Notes: a model not told the origin generated them from the sequence alone. A stretch of DNA of 64,000 nucleotides from Imbricaverruca yamaguchii (GCA_034440575.1 JAOTOL010001468.1:888501-952500), one strand, 5' to 3'. Positions 1-10,714 are shown, counted from the stretch's first letter. Numbers and translations are program-made.

Positions 1-42
1 GCCATAAATTCAACAATAACAAGAAACCATGCAATAGATGTT

Positions 43-443
43 AAAAAGTCGCAGCACTGCGTTGTTATGCCATGAATTCGGCGCACGTTAAGCTTAGTTG
101 CGATTATTTTGTTGAAAAATTAGCTTTGGGATTTAGACCTCCAAAATAATACCGTCATTGATACATTCACGATTTTTAATTTTTGCCGCGATATCATGGA
201 AACGGGTCGCGAATCTAAAAACGTCGCAGCACTACGCTATAATGTTATGAATTCGGCGAACGTTAAGCGTAGTTGCGATCACCTTGCTCAAAAGTTAGCT
301 TAGGGATTCGGACCCGAAAAATAAAGCCGTCATTGATCCATCCACGAATTCGTAATTGTTCGCCGCGATATCAAACAAACGGGCCATGAATCTCAAAAAG
401 CCGCAGCACCGCCTTGCAATATCATAAATTCGGCGAACATTAA
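43..443. repeat. Satellite array, monomer about 176 bp
   Basis: Two complete monomers and the start of a third begin at 43, 217 and 395 with AAAAAGTCGCAGCACTGCG or close variants. Shared blocks include GAATTCGGCGAACGTTAAGC, the GTTGAAAAATTAGCTT-type block, and CCGTCATTGATNCATTCACG. Divergence is roughly 15-25 percent by eye. The third monomer is broken at its TTAA (440-443) by a transposon and resumes at 1,473. The array probably extends beyond the left edge. Confidence 0.85.
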
Positions 444-1472
444 CCCGAGCACGTCCGGTGGGGGGCAGATATCTGCCCCCTGCGGTTTTTCCTAATTTGC
501 CGCCATACTAATCGAGTTAGCAAGGCCAAACCTCGCATGGCTGCTCATTAGTCTTTTCGCATGTCCTCATTAATTTTTAACCCTGGTTCATCTTAGGTCA
601 GGTCACCAGGTCAGGCAAAATGACCCAACAGAATGCTGTTTCGTGGTTGTTTTTTTACACTGGCGCCGTCACGGGGGTTCTAGGTGGCATAACTTCCACA
701 ATAATTGGGTGATTGATTTCAAACTTACAACACGTCATGATCTCATCAGGGACCATAATATGTATATCGGTTTTTTCGTAGCGTTGACCTTAGGTCATGT
801 CGCGGACATGGCTTCCCCATTATAAGGCTATGGTAAAATATACAAATGTCTCCCGGTTACATATTTGCTCTCGGAATGATCTCACAACGGTTGTAGCATG
901 TAGTTGGAAGCTATGCTCAATGTTACCGCTGACATTTTTGCTGAGTGACCTCACCAAGGTCATCTTAGGTTACCTGAGATCACTACACATTTATGCGCAT
1001 TATATCGCACTGCATTGAGCTAGAAGGCTGAAATTATCGTCATTATGCTTGTATCTCCAAGACGTGTCGATTGATATATTACATGCCCTCCCTAGGCTAT
1101 TTCATGACCTTGACCTGAGGTCATAGTTTCGGTTGACCTGACCTTAAATCACTCCGCCTATTGTTGATAACACATTTCAAGGACTGTCGAATAGCCTTCG
1201 CCGTTTGTTTCTATCTGTTGCAGGTCCTGAGATATGTGACAATATCTGAGAGTCCCACCCTATCTGGTCGAATTTGACCTTGACGGCCCAGTGACCTGAA
1301 CATTGACCTGAGCAAACAAAATGACCGAAACACTTTCGATGGAGCCTGTCACCAGCTATCCAACGCCGTTTTCCGTTGTCACTAGCTAACATAGTTCTAG
1401 AGATCTTAGGGAGGGCAGACATCTGCCTCCCCGGACATGCGAAGTTGGCGCGAACCGCCGGACGTGCAAGTG
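444..1472. mobile_element. Non-autonomous TTAA-flanked DNA transposon (piggyBac-like), 1,029 bp
   Basis: The element interrupts a satellite monomer exactly at its TTAA, leaving TTAA on both sides (440-443 and 1,473-1,476). Intact neighbouring monomers show the unbroken ACGTTAAGC. The left end reads CCCGAGCACGTCCGGTGG and the right end, reversed, reads CACTTGCACGTCCGGCGG; 12 of the first 15 bases agree. A subterminal block GGGCAGATATCTGCCC near the left end matches an imperfect copy at 1,409-1,432. TTAA target duplication and ends starting CNC fit the piggyBac superfamily. No transposase frame is present. The interior is rich in AGGTCA/TGACCT hexamers. Confidence 0.75.
461..480. repeat. Perfect 20-bp palindrome
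   Basis: GGGGGCAGATATCTGCCCCC is perfectly self-complementary and lies 17 bp inside the left end of the TTAA element. An imperfect counterpart (GGGCAGACATCTGCCTCC and flanks) sits near the right end at 1,409-1,432, so it is probably part of the subterminal inverted repeat. Confidence 0.9.
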
Positions 1473-1862
1473 TTAAACTCAGTTGCGACAGGTTGTTGAA
1501 AAATTCGGTTTCGGATTGAGACCCCCAAAGCGATGCCGTCCTTGATGCGATTTGCAACATAAGTGGATTTACGACGTACTACTTTCAACCTTAAAATTCC
1601 GACACCAATTTTCGCGCAAGGCCATCAGGAATATGATACATGAACAGAAAAGCAAGTGAAGTTCATTACCGAAGTAAGACATTTTTACCAAAACGTATCA
1701 ATTTGATCTTATAATCGATACGTTTATAAGTGGCAGTCTAGCGATTTAACTAGCGACCCTGGCGGCAGTCCTAGTCGTGGGTTCTGCATCCACGAATTCA
1801 TAATTGTTTCCCGCAATATCAGATAAACAGTTCCGCTCCCCACCATATCATGAATGGCGGGC
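1473..1862. repeat. Broken satellite monomers with a second insertion
   Basis: From 1,473 the third monomer resumes (AGTTGCGACAGGTTGTTGAA to the CCGTCCTTGATGC block at about 1,541). Its 3' part (GCATCCACGAATTCATAATT and CGCAATATCAGATAAACAG) reappears only at about 1,787. About 245 bp of unrelated sequence therefore separates the halves and is probably another insertion. A few bases of a fourth monomer (ATATCATGAAT) follow before a GC-rich block at 1,858-1,920. Confidence 0.6.
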
Positions 1863-2259
1863 GGTCGGGGACGAGCCGCGGGTGGAGCGCGTCGCCGCCG
1901 CACCGGCGTCCTGCCGTCTATGGTGGAAAATAGTTCCAGAAGCCAACACGCAACGTAACAATATGCGCAGTATATCACTGTAAGCGACAAAGAAATTGAC
2001 GTCTGAAGGCAAGTCAACTTTCATAAATGCACTGCGCATCGTATGTTATGGAGACAGAGTTTCATAAATTGTAAATATAATATTCGCGCGCACACTAGTG
2101 GGCATTCGGACGCCTTTGTCGCATGCACATATTTCAAAATTATGAAATGGCATCAGGAACCTACCTGTTTTCTTTCTTTATTAGAGCTCCCCGATGTGCT
2201 CATTAGCATTGCGTCTGACGCCTAACGCGGTGAGATGGTTAGACGGTGAGGAGTTGAGA

Positions 2260-3102
2260 GCGGCCATCCGGTTGGTGTGGAGACACAGGTCACTAGTCAG
2301 CGGCCATCCGGTTGGTGTGGAGACACGGGTCGTCAATAAGGTCGGCCGCCAGCGACCGAATCGGCGAGCCGGAAGGTGAGCTGCCGACACAGCCACCGCG
2401 CTGGGCGGTGGCCGACAGGGCGGTCTGCAGTGTGGGTGACGGGGTGTGCCATAGGGTAGGTAATAGGCTGTGACGGTGTGGCGATGGGGTGGGTAATAGG
2501 ATAGGCGACGGGGTGGGCGATATGGTGGCTAATAGGGTGGGTTACTGGGTGGGTGATAGGGTGGGCAATAGGGTGGGTGACGGGGTGGGCGATAGGGTGG
2601 GTGACGGGTGGGCGATATAGTGGGTAATAGGGTGGGTGATGGTGTGGGCGATATGTAGGGTAGGTAATATGGTGGGCAATGTGGTGGGTAATAGGGTGGG
2701 TGATATGGTGGGTAATAGGGGGTAATATAGTGGGTAATATGGTGGGTAGTAGGGTGGGTAATAGGGTGGGTAATAGGATAGGTAATATGGTGGGTAATAG
2801 GGTGGATAATAGGGTGGGTGATGGGGTGGGTAATAGGATGGGTAATAGGGTGGGTAATAGGGTGGGAATATGGTGGGTATCAGGGTGGGTAATATGGTGG
2901 GTAATATGGTGGGTAATATGGTGGGTAATAGGGTGGGTAATATGGTGGGTGACGGGGTGGGTAATATGGTGGGTAATAGGCTGGGTGACGGGGTTGGTAA
3001 TAGGGTGGGTGACGGGGTGGGTAATATGGTGGGTAATATGGTGGGTAATATGGTGGGTAATATGGTGGGCAATAGGGTGGGCGATCTGCCGGGGACGATG
3101 GA
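2260..3102. repeat. G-rich minisatellite, about 12-bp unit, preceded by a 40-bp duplication
   Basis: A 40-bp tandem duplication starts at 2,260 and 2,300 (GCGGCCATCCGGTTGGTGTG). From about 2,436 to 3,102 the sequence is a degenerate array of units such as GTGGGTAATATG, GTGGGTAATAGG and GTGGGTGACGGG. The plus strand is very rich in GGG runs and the minus strand (sense for the bruno gene) reads CCCACCC. A smaller related patch lies at 3,205-3,290. The frames read from it (repeats of VGNMVGNR or PPYYPPYY) are repeat artefacts. Confidence 0.95.
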
Positions 3103-3591
3103 GGGTGAGTGAATGACTGGCGTTCTGAAAAATTGGTGGCGTATGGTGCGCTAGATGATGAGTGACCCCTTGCCGGAAACGTTAAAGAGATAACTGGGTG
3201 TGTGCCGGATTGTGTGACAGGGTGGGTGTTAGGGGAGGTGACAAGGTGGGGAACAGGTGGGTGGCAGGGTGAGTGACAGGGTGGCAGGCATGCTGAAGTT
3301 CCTCGGCTCACACGTACACCGTGTCATAAGGGCTAACATATGTCAGATTTGATTTTTGCTAAAATATTTGTGCCCCAACTTTTGTAAGTGTTCCTGAATG
3401 AATTATACTGTCAGATTACACCGTAAACAACCAAGGGCGCCAGAGATAACCTGTGTGCCGACAGACGGCAGGATAATGCGGTGGCTGCATTACTCCATAA
3501 TGGATAGGTTAATTATTCAGCCTTTTTAGACCAAGGCAGCCACCACACGCTCAAGCCATCCGTCGGCACGCAGGGGTGGATGCCGGGCTTG

Positions 3592-4022
3592 CGACAGGGT
3601 GGGTAGTAAGGTGGGTGACAAGGTGGGTGACAGGGTGGATGCCAGGGTAGGTGACAGGTGGATACCAGGGTAGGTGATAGGGTGGATGCCGGGGTGGGTG
3701 ACAGGTGGATGCCGGGATGGGTGACAGGATGGATGCCGGGATGGGTGACAGGGTGGATGCCGAGGTGGGTGACAGGGTGGATGACGGGGTGGGTGACAGG
3801 GTGGATGCCGGGGTGGGTGACAGGGTGGATGCCGAGGTGGGTGACAGGGTGGATGACGGGGTGGGTGACAGGGTGGATGCCGGGGTGGGTGACAGGGTGG
3901 ATGCCGAGGTGGGTGACAGGGTGGATGACGGGGTGGGTGACAGGGTGGATGCCGGGGTGGGTGACAGGGTGGATGCCGGGGTGGGTGACAGGGTGGATGC
4001 CGAGACAGGCGACAGGGTGGGT
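3592..4022. repeat. 24-bp minisatellite with a 72-bp higher-order unit
   Basis: Units of 24 bp (GTGGATGCCGGGGTGGGTGA plus CAGG) fill the array. Between 3,759 and 3,975 three variants alternate in fixed order (GCCGAGG, GACGGGG, GCCGGGG), so GCCGAGG recurs at 3,759, 3,831 and 3,903, a 72-bp period. The left end is more degenerate. Confidence 0.95.
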
Positions 4023-4156
4023 ACCCACCGGCGCCCTGGAAGTGTCGCATAGGACGCCAACCAAAACAACGGCCAATCGCGAGTCGGTCTCATTGTCTAC
4101 CGTTCATCAGCGGTGCAAATAAACCGCTCCCGCGTCGCGGACCGGACGTAAACAGA

Positions 4157-4193
4157 GCGCCACCTGGCGCCGCCAGGTGGCGCCAGGTGGCGC
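4157..4193. repeat. 27-bp palindrome built on CCAGGTGGCGC
   Basis: GCGCCACCTGGCG, one C, then its exact inverse at 4,171-4,183, followed by another CCAGGTGGCGC copy to 4,193. It lies at the left edge of a CpG-rich block (4,100-4,420). CCAGGTGGCGC resembles part of the CTCF core motif; that is only a resemblance. Confidence 0.85.
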
Positions 4194-4423
4194 TCGTCGG
4201 GCGCGCTCGGCACGCCGCGGGGCATTGTTTACGTGGCGCCCACCAATATCGCGGCTGCTTATTTTCGGAGGCCGCTTATCGCGTCGCATAGGATCTCGAG
4301 CGAGGAGGCCGGGCGCCGCCGGCCGGATCGAGCAGCGTGCTCTCTCTCTCTCTCGCGGCCGGAGACGCTCGGCGCGCCGACAGGTGCGTGACGCGGCGTC
4401 ACTCGCGCCACGACCGGCCGACA

Positions 4424-4842
4424 TCGGAGTCAGAGTCAGAGTCAGAGTCAGAGTCAGACGTAATCGTAGTCGTAGTCGTAGTCGTAGTCGTAGTCGTAGT
4501 CGTAGTCGTAGTCGTAGTCGTAGTCGTAGTCGTAGTCGTAGTCGTAGTCGTAGTCGTAGTCGTAGTCGTAGTCGTAGCCGGAGTCGAAGAGTCAATCAGA
4601 GTCAGAGTCAGAGCCAGTGTCAGAGTCAGAGTCAGAGTCAGAGTCAGAGTCAGAGTCAGAGTCAATGTCAGTGTCAGTGTCAGAGTCAGGGTCAGGGTCA
4701 GGGTCAGGGTCAGGGTCAGGGTCAGGGTCAGGGTCAGGGTCAGGGTCAGAGTCAGAGTCAGAGTCAGAGTCAGAGTCAGAGTCAGAGTCAGAGTCAGAGT
4801 CAGAGTCAGAGTCAGAGTCAGAGTCAGAGTCAGAGTCAGAGC
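4424..4842. repeat. Hexanucleotide arrays (GAGTCA)n, (CGTAGT)n, (CAGGGT)n, (CAGAGT)n
   Basis: Four phases of 6-bp repeat lie end to end: GTCAGA from 4,424; CGTAGT from about 4,456 to 4,578; mixed GTCAGA/GTCAGT to 4,680; GTCAGG to 4,745; GTCAGA to 4,842. With a period of six, every frame stays open and reads RS, SE, QG, DP, TL or V runs. None is credible as a protein. Confidence 0.97.
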
Positions 4843-5094
4843 GGAGCGACAGCCGGACGGCCGTCGGAGCGGCGACGGAGGCGACGATCGCCGGACCGGC
4901 CGCTGGGCGTGGTGATGAGGCGGGCCGGAGATGCCGCGCATACGACACGCAGCGCGCGGCCGGGTCGCCCCCGGTGGCGAGGGGTCGCCGTCTGCTGCCA
5001 GCGCGTCGGCCTCGTGTCACACCGTTCACAGCTGGCATGCCGCGCGGCTGCCTGCGGCTGTGTCTACACACTCGCACGGACTTCGCCCGTGGGA

Positions 5095-5166
5095 GCCGCG
5101 GTAGCTCAGTTGGGAGAGCGTCGGGCTCTTGATCGCAAGGTTGTGGGCTCGAATCTCACAGCCGAC
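5095..5166 (+). mobile_element. tRNA-derived SINE-like head (Lys-like)
   Basis: An A box (TAGCTCAGTTGGGAGAGCG) and B box (GGCTCGAATCT) are correctly spaced. The D arm (GCTC/GAGC) and T arm (GTGGG/CTCAC) pair, and the anticodon loop reads CTCTTGA as in tRNA-Lys(CUU). The anticodon stem has two mismatches and the acceptor stem does not pair, so this is not a working tRNA. It is best read as a SINE head or tRNA pseudogene; the tail after 5,166 was not delimited. Confidence 0.6.
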
Positions 5167-5169
5167 AGA

Positions 5170-6585
5170 ATTTACCGAGTCCATCCGCGACCAGTCGGCG
5201 TGAGAGGTTGGCGGCGCTGTGTAAGGAGTTGAATGCGTCGTGAAAGAATCCAGGGTTCTTCTTCTTCGGATATCGCCATAACGCTGTGGCACAGCTTTCT
5301 CACTAGTTGCGACAATCGGTCTGCAATCTGATGTTGGAAGATGGAGAACGCTGTAATTCAAAACACGATTGCATGTCGAGTGGCGTCGGCGGATATTTCG
5401 GTTGAGCTTGAGAAAACCGCACAGAGCAGCACATCAAGAGTCGTGGCATTTAATCCTGCTTAACGGATCGGAGTTGTGTTCGCGGAGTGCCCCAAACTGC
5501 ATCCTGATAGAGTAGGTGCACCCAAGGGGGTCGAGAGGTTCGGCACCCTTACGCTTTTGCACGTTTGCCCTCGGAACCGAGAAACCTTACAATATCCCCT
5601 TTCACTCAGCGACTGTTTTTTCTGAACACAAGCACTATTCGGTGAACTCCAAACCCTACTCCCATGAATCACCGATATCCTTGGCTGTTCCCGTTGTTGC
5701 AGTGTTATGGTCCACCCATGTATCGATCCCCATGCTCATGTCTGTTGTCATGTCGCCGTGTTCAGTGGTCCTGTTGTATTGGCGTTTCTGTGTACAGCCG
5801 TTAAGCGACAAGTTGCCGTGACCAGTCAAGTAAATGCTGATATATTCCGCTGAAAAAAATCAAGGGGAACTTTTGAAGCATAAACAAATGTTGTCAGCCG
5901 CTAAAATGTGACGTCCTTTTCAGAGGAAAGTGATGCCATGTCTGAAATGGCATAGTACTTCCATGACCGTTCACGGACAATCGATACAAAACCACTCATC
6001 CGCAATTTCCAATCCATGACGCCGCCTTGCCACCGGGCGGCTCAATTCCCAGTCGACCATCCTTCGAGAGACCTAAATTAGTCGTCGAAGTTTAAACACA
6101 TCGTCGCCAACACCAGCTACTACCCTAGCGAAACACAGAAGTCTGACCGCGACGAGTTGCGATCGGCGAGACGGCGCCGACAGATACGCCACGCCGCGGC
6201 CAGATGGATGGGTGTCCGATTAGTCAGACGCGAGCTGAATGCCGGGCACGGACGCGACAGCCGCCGGCTCACGTGCCGCGGGGTGGGGTGTTGCCGAGCC
6301 AGCTGTCGTCGGCCGGCTGTGGCGCGCCACCGGCCAAGTGAGAACGATAGCACGCGGTCGGGCGGCGAGGCGATAACCCACCCGGCGTGTGAAGCATCGA
6401 CCGACACGAGTCATTTTTCCATCACCATCCGGCCGACGATTAATGCACACCCTGACGGGCATCCCGTCGACTGGATAAGACGGATGGAGATCTGGAGATG
6501 GAGTTGATAGCATGCACGGTGGGAAAAAATGGGGAGTGGACGAAGTGAAAAATGGACAGCAAACGGGCCACAGTCAGGGCAGGCA
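5170..6585. other. No gene recognised
   Basis: Unique-looking sequence within the minus-strand transcription unit. Open frames are short, overlap on both strands and show no domain. A GC-rich patch spans 6,140-6,380. RRM3 of the bruno gene was looked for here and not seen. Confidence 0.6.
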
Positions 6586-7012
6586 GAGAAGTGGACTGAA
6601 GGCAGAGCGGGTAGGAGGAGGGAGGTATGGAGAGGTGGGATAGGAAGAGGGTGAGTGAGACAGGCGGTGGTGAACTGAAGGCATCGAGGGTTGGAGGATG
6701 GAGATGGAGGTACGGGATGGGACAAGAAGAGAGAGAGGGGGGAGGCAGTGGTGCGAACTGAAGGAGGAGGGAGAGGGAGGTACGGAGCGGTGGAATAGGA
6801 AGAGGGTGAGTGCGACTGGCGGTGGAGTAAGCTGAAGACAGAGAGGGAATGAGGAGGGAGATGCAGGTACGGGGCGATGGGATAAGAAGAGGCAGGGGGA
6901 GCGAGAGGGGCATCGGGGCGAACTGAAGGCAGGGAGAGTAGGAGGAGACAGATGGAGGTACGGGGCGATGGGATAAGAAGAGGGAGGGGTGAGTGAGACA
7001 GAGTGAGAGGCA
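6585..7012. repeat. Purine-rich degenerate repeat, units about 75-95 bp
   Basis: About five units share GAACTGAAGGCAGGG, GGAGGTACGGGGCGATGGGA and TAAGAAGAGGGAGG. The plus strand is almost all purine, so the bruno pre-mRNA here is pyrimidine-rich. The array lies 160 bp past the donor of the exon at 7,176. Confidence 0.8.
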
Positions 7013-7175
7013 TTGCCTTGTGATCAACATGTACAGAACACTGTCACACTCATGCGGCTCGGTAGTCTGGTAGAGCCCAATACAGCACCGTCTGGTAGAT
7101 TCATGCAGGCGATGGTGCCCAGAGTACCGAAAGTCACTACTACTGGCTACCGTTCGCCATACACTGAGTACTGAC

Positions 7176-7313
7176 CGCCAGGTACTGAGGATTCAATGCC
7201 GTGGCGCTGACCCCGGGAGTGGTCCACAGATTGGTCGCTAACCCCTGTATCCGCTTGGCGTCCTTTTCTTTTTGCGTGTCAGCGAACTTAACTACCAGCG
7301 GCGCCGAGCATCC
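7176..7313 (-). CDS. CELF (bruno family): bruno/CELF exon: end of RRM2 and start of linker
   Basis: After a strong acceptor (a T-rich tract, then TTTTTTGCAG), 46 codons run from GCSAPLVVKFADTQKEKDAK to ALNPQYLA, phase 0 at both ends. LVVKFADTQKEKD is the last strand of RRM2 and the conserved tail of CELF/Bruno proteins. NPQYLA marks the start of the long, poorly conserved linker before RRM3. The chosen donor (GCG|GTCAGT) lies directly after the PQYLA motif, where CELF1/2 genes have an exon boundary known for alternative inclusion. If the donor is not used, the frame reads 11 more codons to TAG at 7,140, giving a truncated protein. The linker remainder and RRM3 are not in the window and must lie beyond the left edge. 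GTCAGT is a weak donor, so that end is the least certain. Confidence 0.92.
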
Positions 7314-7509
7314 CTGCAAAAAACACACACAAGAGAACAGGTCAACGGCCCAGCTCGGAGACGCCCATCTCAGCCGAGCGCGCGCTGACAACTTACTCGG
7401 AGGGTGTCGTCGTCGACATGTAAACGACGATCACAACGACGCAAATAGGTCGTCTGTTGGTGGGCTGTCTGCGCGGAATGTACTGTCCGGGGAGGGACCC
7501 TGGGGCGGT

Positions 7510-7935
7510 GACAAAATACTGCGAGCAGGTCACTGGTGACGATATACTGTGGGCAGGACACTGGTGACGACATACTGGGGACAGGACACTGGTGACAACA
7601 GACTAGGGACAGGACAATGGTGACAGCATACTGCGGACAGAACATAAGTTTGCTAACAACATACAGGGGACAGGACAGTGGTGACAACAGAATGGGAGCA
7701 GGACAGTGGTGACAACAGAATGGGAGCAGGACAGTGGTGACAACAGAATGGGAACAGGACAATGTGAGAGTGGTGACAACGGGACCGGGACAGGGTACAG
7801 CTGAGGTGGTGACAAGAATGGGAGTAGGCACTGAGGTGGTGACAACGGACCGGGAACCGTACACTGAGGTGGTGACAACGGAACAGGCACAGGACACTCA
7901 AGTTGTGACAACAGACTGGGTACAGGACACTGATA
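7510..7935. repeat. 28-bp minisatellite
   Basis: Units such as TGGTGACAACAGAATGGGAG plus CAGGACAG repeat every 28 bp. The distal half is more divergent (GAGGTGGTGACAACGGACCG). It starts about 200 bp upstream (in the gene's direction) of the acceptor of the 7,313 exon. Confidence 0.9.
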
Positions 7936-8109
7936 CAGGCCATTCCCCCCACTCGGCCAGTCTTCCCATGTCCAATGCTTGCATCGCCTGCATCATTTTA
8001 AAAATGCCGGGCATTACATTCCATGCCAGTTTGATTCGGTCACCCTAAGTTCCGTATTCCTGAGAGCACTGGCTTGCTCACGCCATCCTTACTGTTATAT
8101 CCTGACGTC

Positions 8110-8850
8110 CCTGACTGGGTCATCCCTGACATATCTTGCCAGACCGCACCCGACCTCCCTGACTGGGCCATCTGTGACATCTCTGGCTAGACCACACACG
8201 ACGTCCCTGACTGTGTCGGCCCTGACTTGTCTGGCCAGACAACATCCGACGTCCCTGACTGGACCACCCTTGACATTTCTGGCTATACCACACCCGGCGT
8301 CCTGACTGGACATCCCCGGCATATCTTGCTAGACAACATCCGACGTCCCTGATCGAGCCATCCCTGGCTTCTCCGACAATACCGCACCAGGCGTCCCTGA
8401 CTGGGTCATCCCTGAAATCCCTGGCTAGACCGCACCCGACGTCCCTGTTTGAGCCGTCCCTGATATATCTGGCTAGACGACACCTGATGCCCCTGACTGG
8501 GCCATCCCTGACATCTCTGGCTTGACCGCACCCGACACCCCTGACATATATGGATATGCCGCACCAGGCGGCCCTCACTGGACCATCCCTGACTGGGTCA
8601 TCCTTGACAGCTCTGGTTATTTCGCCCCCGACGTCCCTGATTGGGCCATCCCTGACATATCTGACTAGACAACACCCGACGTCCCCGACTGAATCATCCC
8701 TGACATTTATGGCTGGACCGACCCCGACATCACTGATCAACCCATCGTGACATCCCTGGCTACACCGCTTCCGACGTCCCCGACTAGCCCATCCCTGACA
8801 TCGCTGGCTATACCGCACCGGAGTCCCTGACTGGGCCATCCCTGAGGATG
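8110..8850. repeat. 48-bp degenerate minisatellite
   Basis: Units carry CCCTGACATATCTGGCTAGA, CCGCACCCGACGTCCCTGAC and TGGGCCATC at about 48-bp spacing, roughly 15 copies with many substitutions. The 264-codon minus-strand frame across it is a repeat translation. Confidence 0.9.
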
Positions 8851-8859
8851 TCTGCTCCT

Positions 8860-10550
8860 GTGTCGGCTGCCGTCCTTGAGCGACCGCCCGGTTTCCACCG
8901 CGCTCGGACGCCACTAACGCGGCCCGGGCCGAATCTGCCGGCCGACGCCCACCAACTGGGCGACCGAGGCGGTCGAGGCGTCACAACACCACCCGCCCAC
9001 CTCACCAGCGGCACATAACAACCGGACACTGCACAACAGCGCGCTGGGCCCGAGCGGGTGGGCCACGACCAGCGCCGGGTCACATGTGCGCCTAAGTCCG
9101 GACAGGAGCAATGTATGTGAACGATGGCCGAGGTTGAATTGCCGGGCCGTACGGCCGACAACGAAAGGAAAACGGCGTCAGCATAATTCATCTAACACAG
9201 TTTGTTTTGAGAAACAACTGTGATCTCATGCTCCGTCGATCAGAAGGTGGATTTCGCAGTGCCAATGGGTGTGGTGAATATGCGGGTTCACGTCTGATCG
9301 TGGCAGCTGGTTGGTTATTTGGGCTTAGGGCCGTGTCGGTGGCGTTGATCATGCATCGCCCAAGATCGTGGCGGCTGTGGCCACAGTCAATACACTGGCT
9401 GCCTGTCCAATGACGCGGACACTACACAGACGTAGCATTGGCGGTGGAAAATAAAACGACCAGGCTTTTGCATGGGTAAATTGCATCGATGGTATTACTG
9501 GATTGATGTGCAAACACTTTTCGAAACATTTTCACATACAATTGTTGAGTTATGCCACAGAAGCATACGCCAGTAATGTTCTCAACCGTACGACCAACAG
9601 TCACACATGTCCTAATTTGTGTTGCCACTGAAGCACTGATGTTGGTACAGCATCCGTCAGACATTTCCCAAGAATTGTCAGCAAACTCACGCGGAAGAAA
9701 AAGGGTCACTTCTGGGGAGAGGACATGCATGCGTCACATTGGTTACATCTGATGAGGGGGATTGCTCAATAACGGGTAAGAAGAGGTTCTGGGTATGTGT
9801 TCAGTGCAGGGATACTAGGCAACTTTGGGGGATACAGGTTATAATGTAAGAATTCTCTTCCATACAATACAAATAGCTATCGTGTTATATGTAGATTTCA
9901 GAAGTGAACGGAATTGAATCCTTATGATTAGTTATCATCAGGAAGAATGAACAAGGCTTGGCGCTTAATATAAGCCACCAGATCAGAATAGAACACTGGC
10001 AAGTTGATGCAGAATGAGATAAGTAGGAGAATGTATGAAGTAGCTGTATTGTTGTGGGGGACTTTAGCATAGAAAGGCTGAGAGACGAAACTAGAAGTTA
10101 AATTGTTTTGACCAGAAAGGGGCTTCCTAGCATGTTTTTAGGGAAATAAGTGTTTCAAATGATAGATGAACCTACAATGGGGAACTTACATGTTAAATCT
10201 AATGCCTACAAATGGAAAAAGTGAACAAGATGTAAGCACAGTAGAGACATTCTGTAATAGTGATCTCTATCCCTATAGGATCACTATATTCATAGATCCC
10301 TATAGGAGGTGGCGCATAATAAATTGCTGTCAGGCTCAGCGCCATAGCCCCACAGTTACCAGCTGAGTACCAGCTAAGTGAAATAAAGCGACACGTGTGA
10401 CTACACTTATTTTAACTAACACGGGGTCCAAAGCCCACAACCTCCCGGTAGCAGCCAAAATATAGCATGCCGTTTCTGCCCACCTCTATCGCACCACCTT
10501 ACCAACGTCCTCGGACACCGGGTAATCGGCCGACTTCACGGTATCTGTTA
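8860..10550. other. GC-rich patch, then no gene recognised
   Basis: A GC-rich block (8,860-9,130) is followed by AT-richer unique-looking intron sequence. No exon with CELF similarity, RNA gene or clear repeat was found. Confidence 0.5.
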
Positions 10551-10614
10551 ATCACACCTCAGACACCGACCTCACGTCCATTGTCGGACCACGATTGATG
10601 ATGCCCAGGCTCAC

Positions 10615-10694
10615 CTCCATCGTTTGCGCCTGGTGCATCGCCTTGATGGCGGCGATGGCGTACTGCCGGGAGGCGAACGTCACGAACGCACAGC
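10615..10694 (-). CDS. CELF (bruno family): bruno/CELF exon: second half of RRM2
   Basis: This 80-nt exon follows the acceptor TTCTTGTCGGCAG. Its first two bases complete the Gly begun in the preceding exon. Twenty-six codons follow, CAFVTFASRQ then YAIAAIKAMHQAQTME, before the donor GTGAGC. GCAFVTF is the RNP1 motif of RRM2, which supplies RNA-stacking aromatic residues, and AIKAMHQAQTMEG is a CELF signature in the second helix. The exon boundaries (after SKG and after TME) fall where CELF-family genes are split. The exon ends in phase 0. A triplet-like GAGGCGGTCACC repeat begins just upstream of its acceptor, inside the intron. The open frames reported on both strands here are shadows of this exon and that repeat. 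Confidence 0.95.
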
Positions 10695-10714
10695 CTGCCG
10701 ACAAGAAAGTGGAG

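Noticed and set aside
4157..4193. CTCF binding site
   Set aside because: CCAGGTGGCGC resembles part of the motif, but a partial match in a palindrome is not sufficient to call a site.
5095..5166. Functional tRNA-Lys gene
   Set aside because: The acceptor stem does not pair and the anticodon stem has two mismatches; a SINE head or pseudogene fits better.
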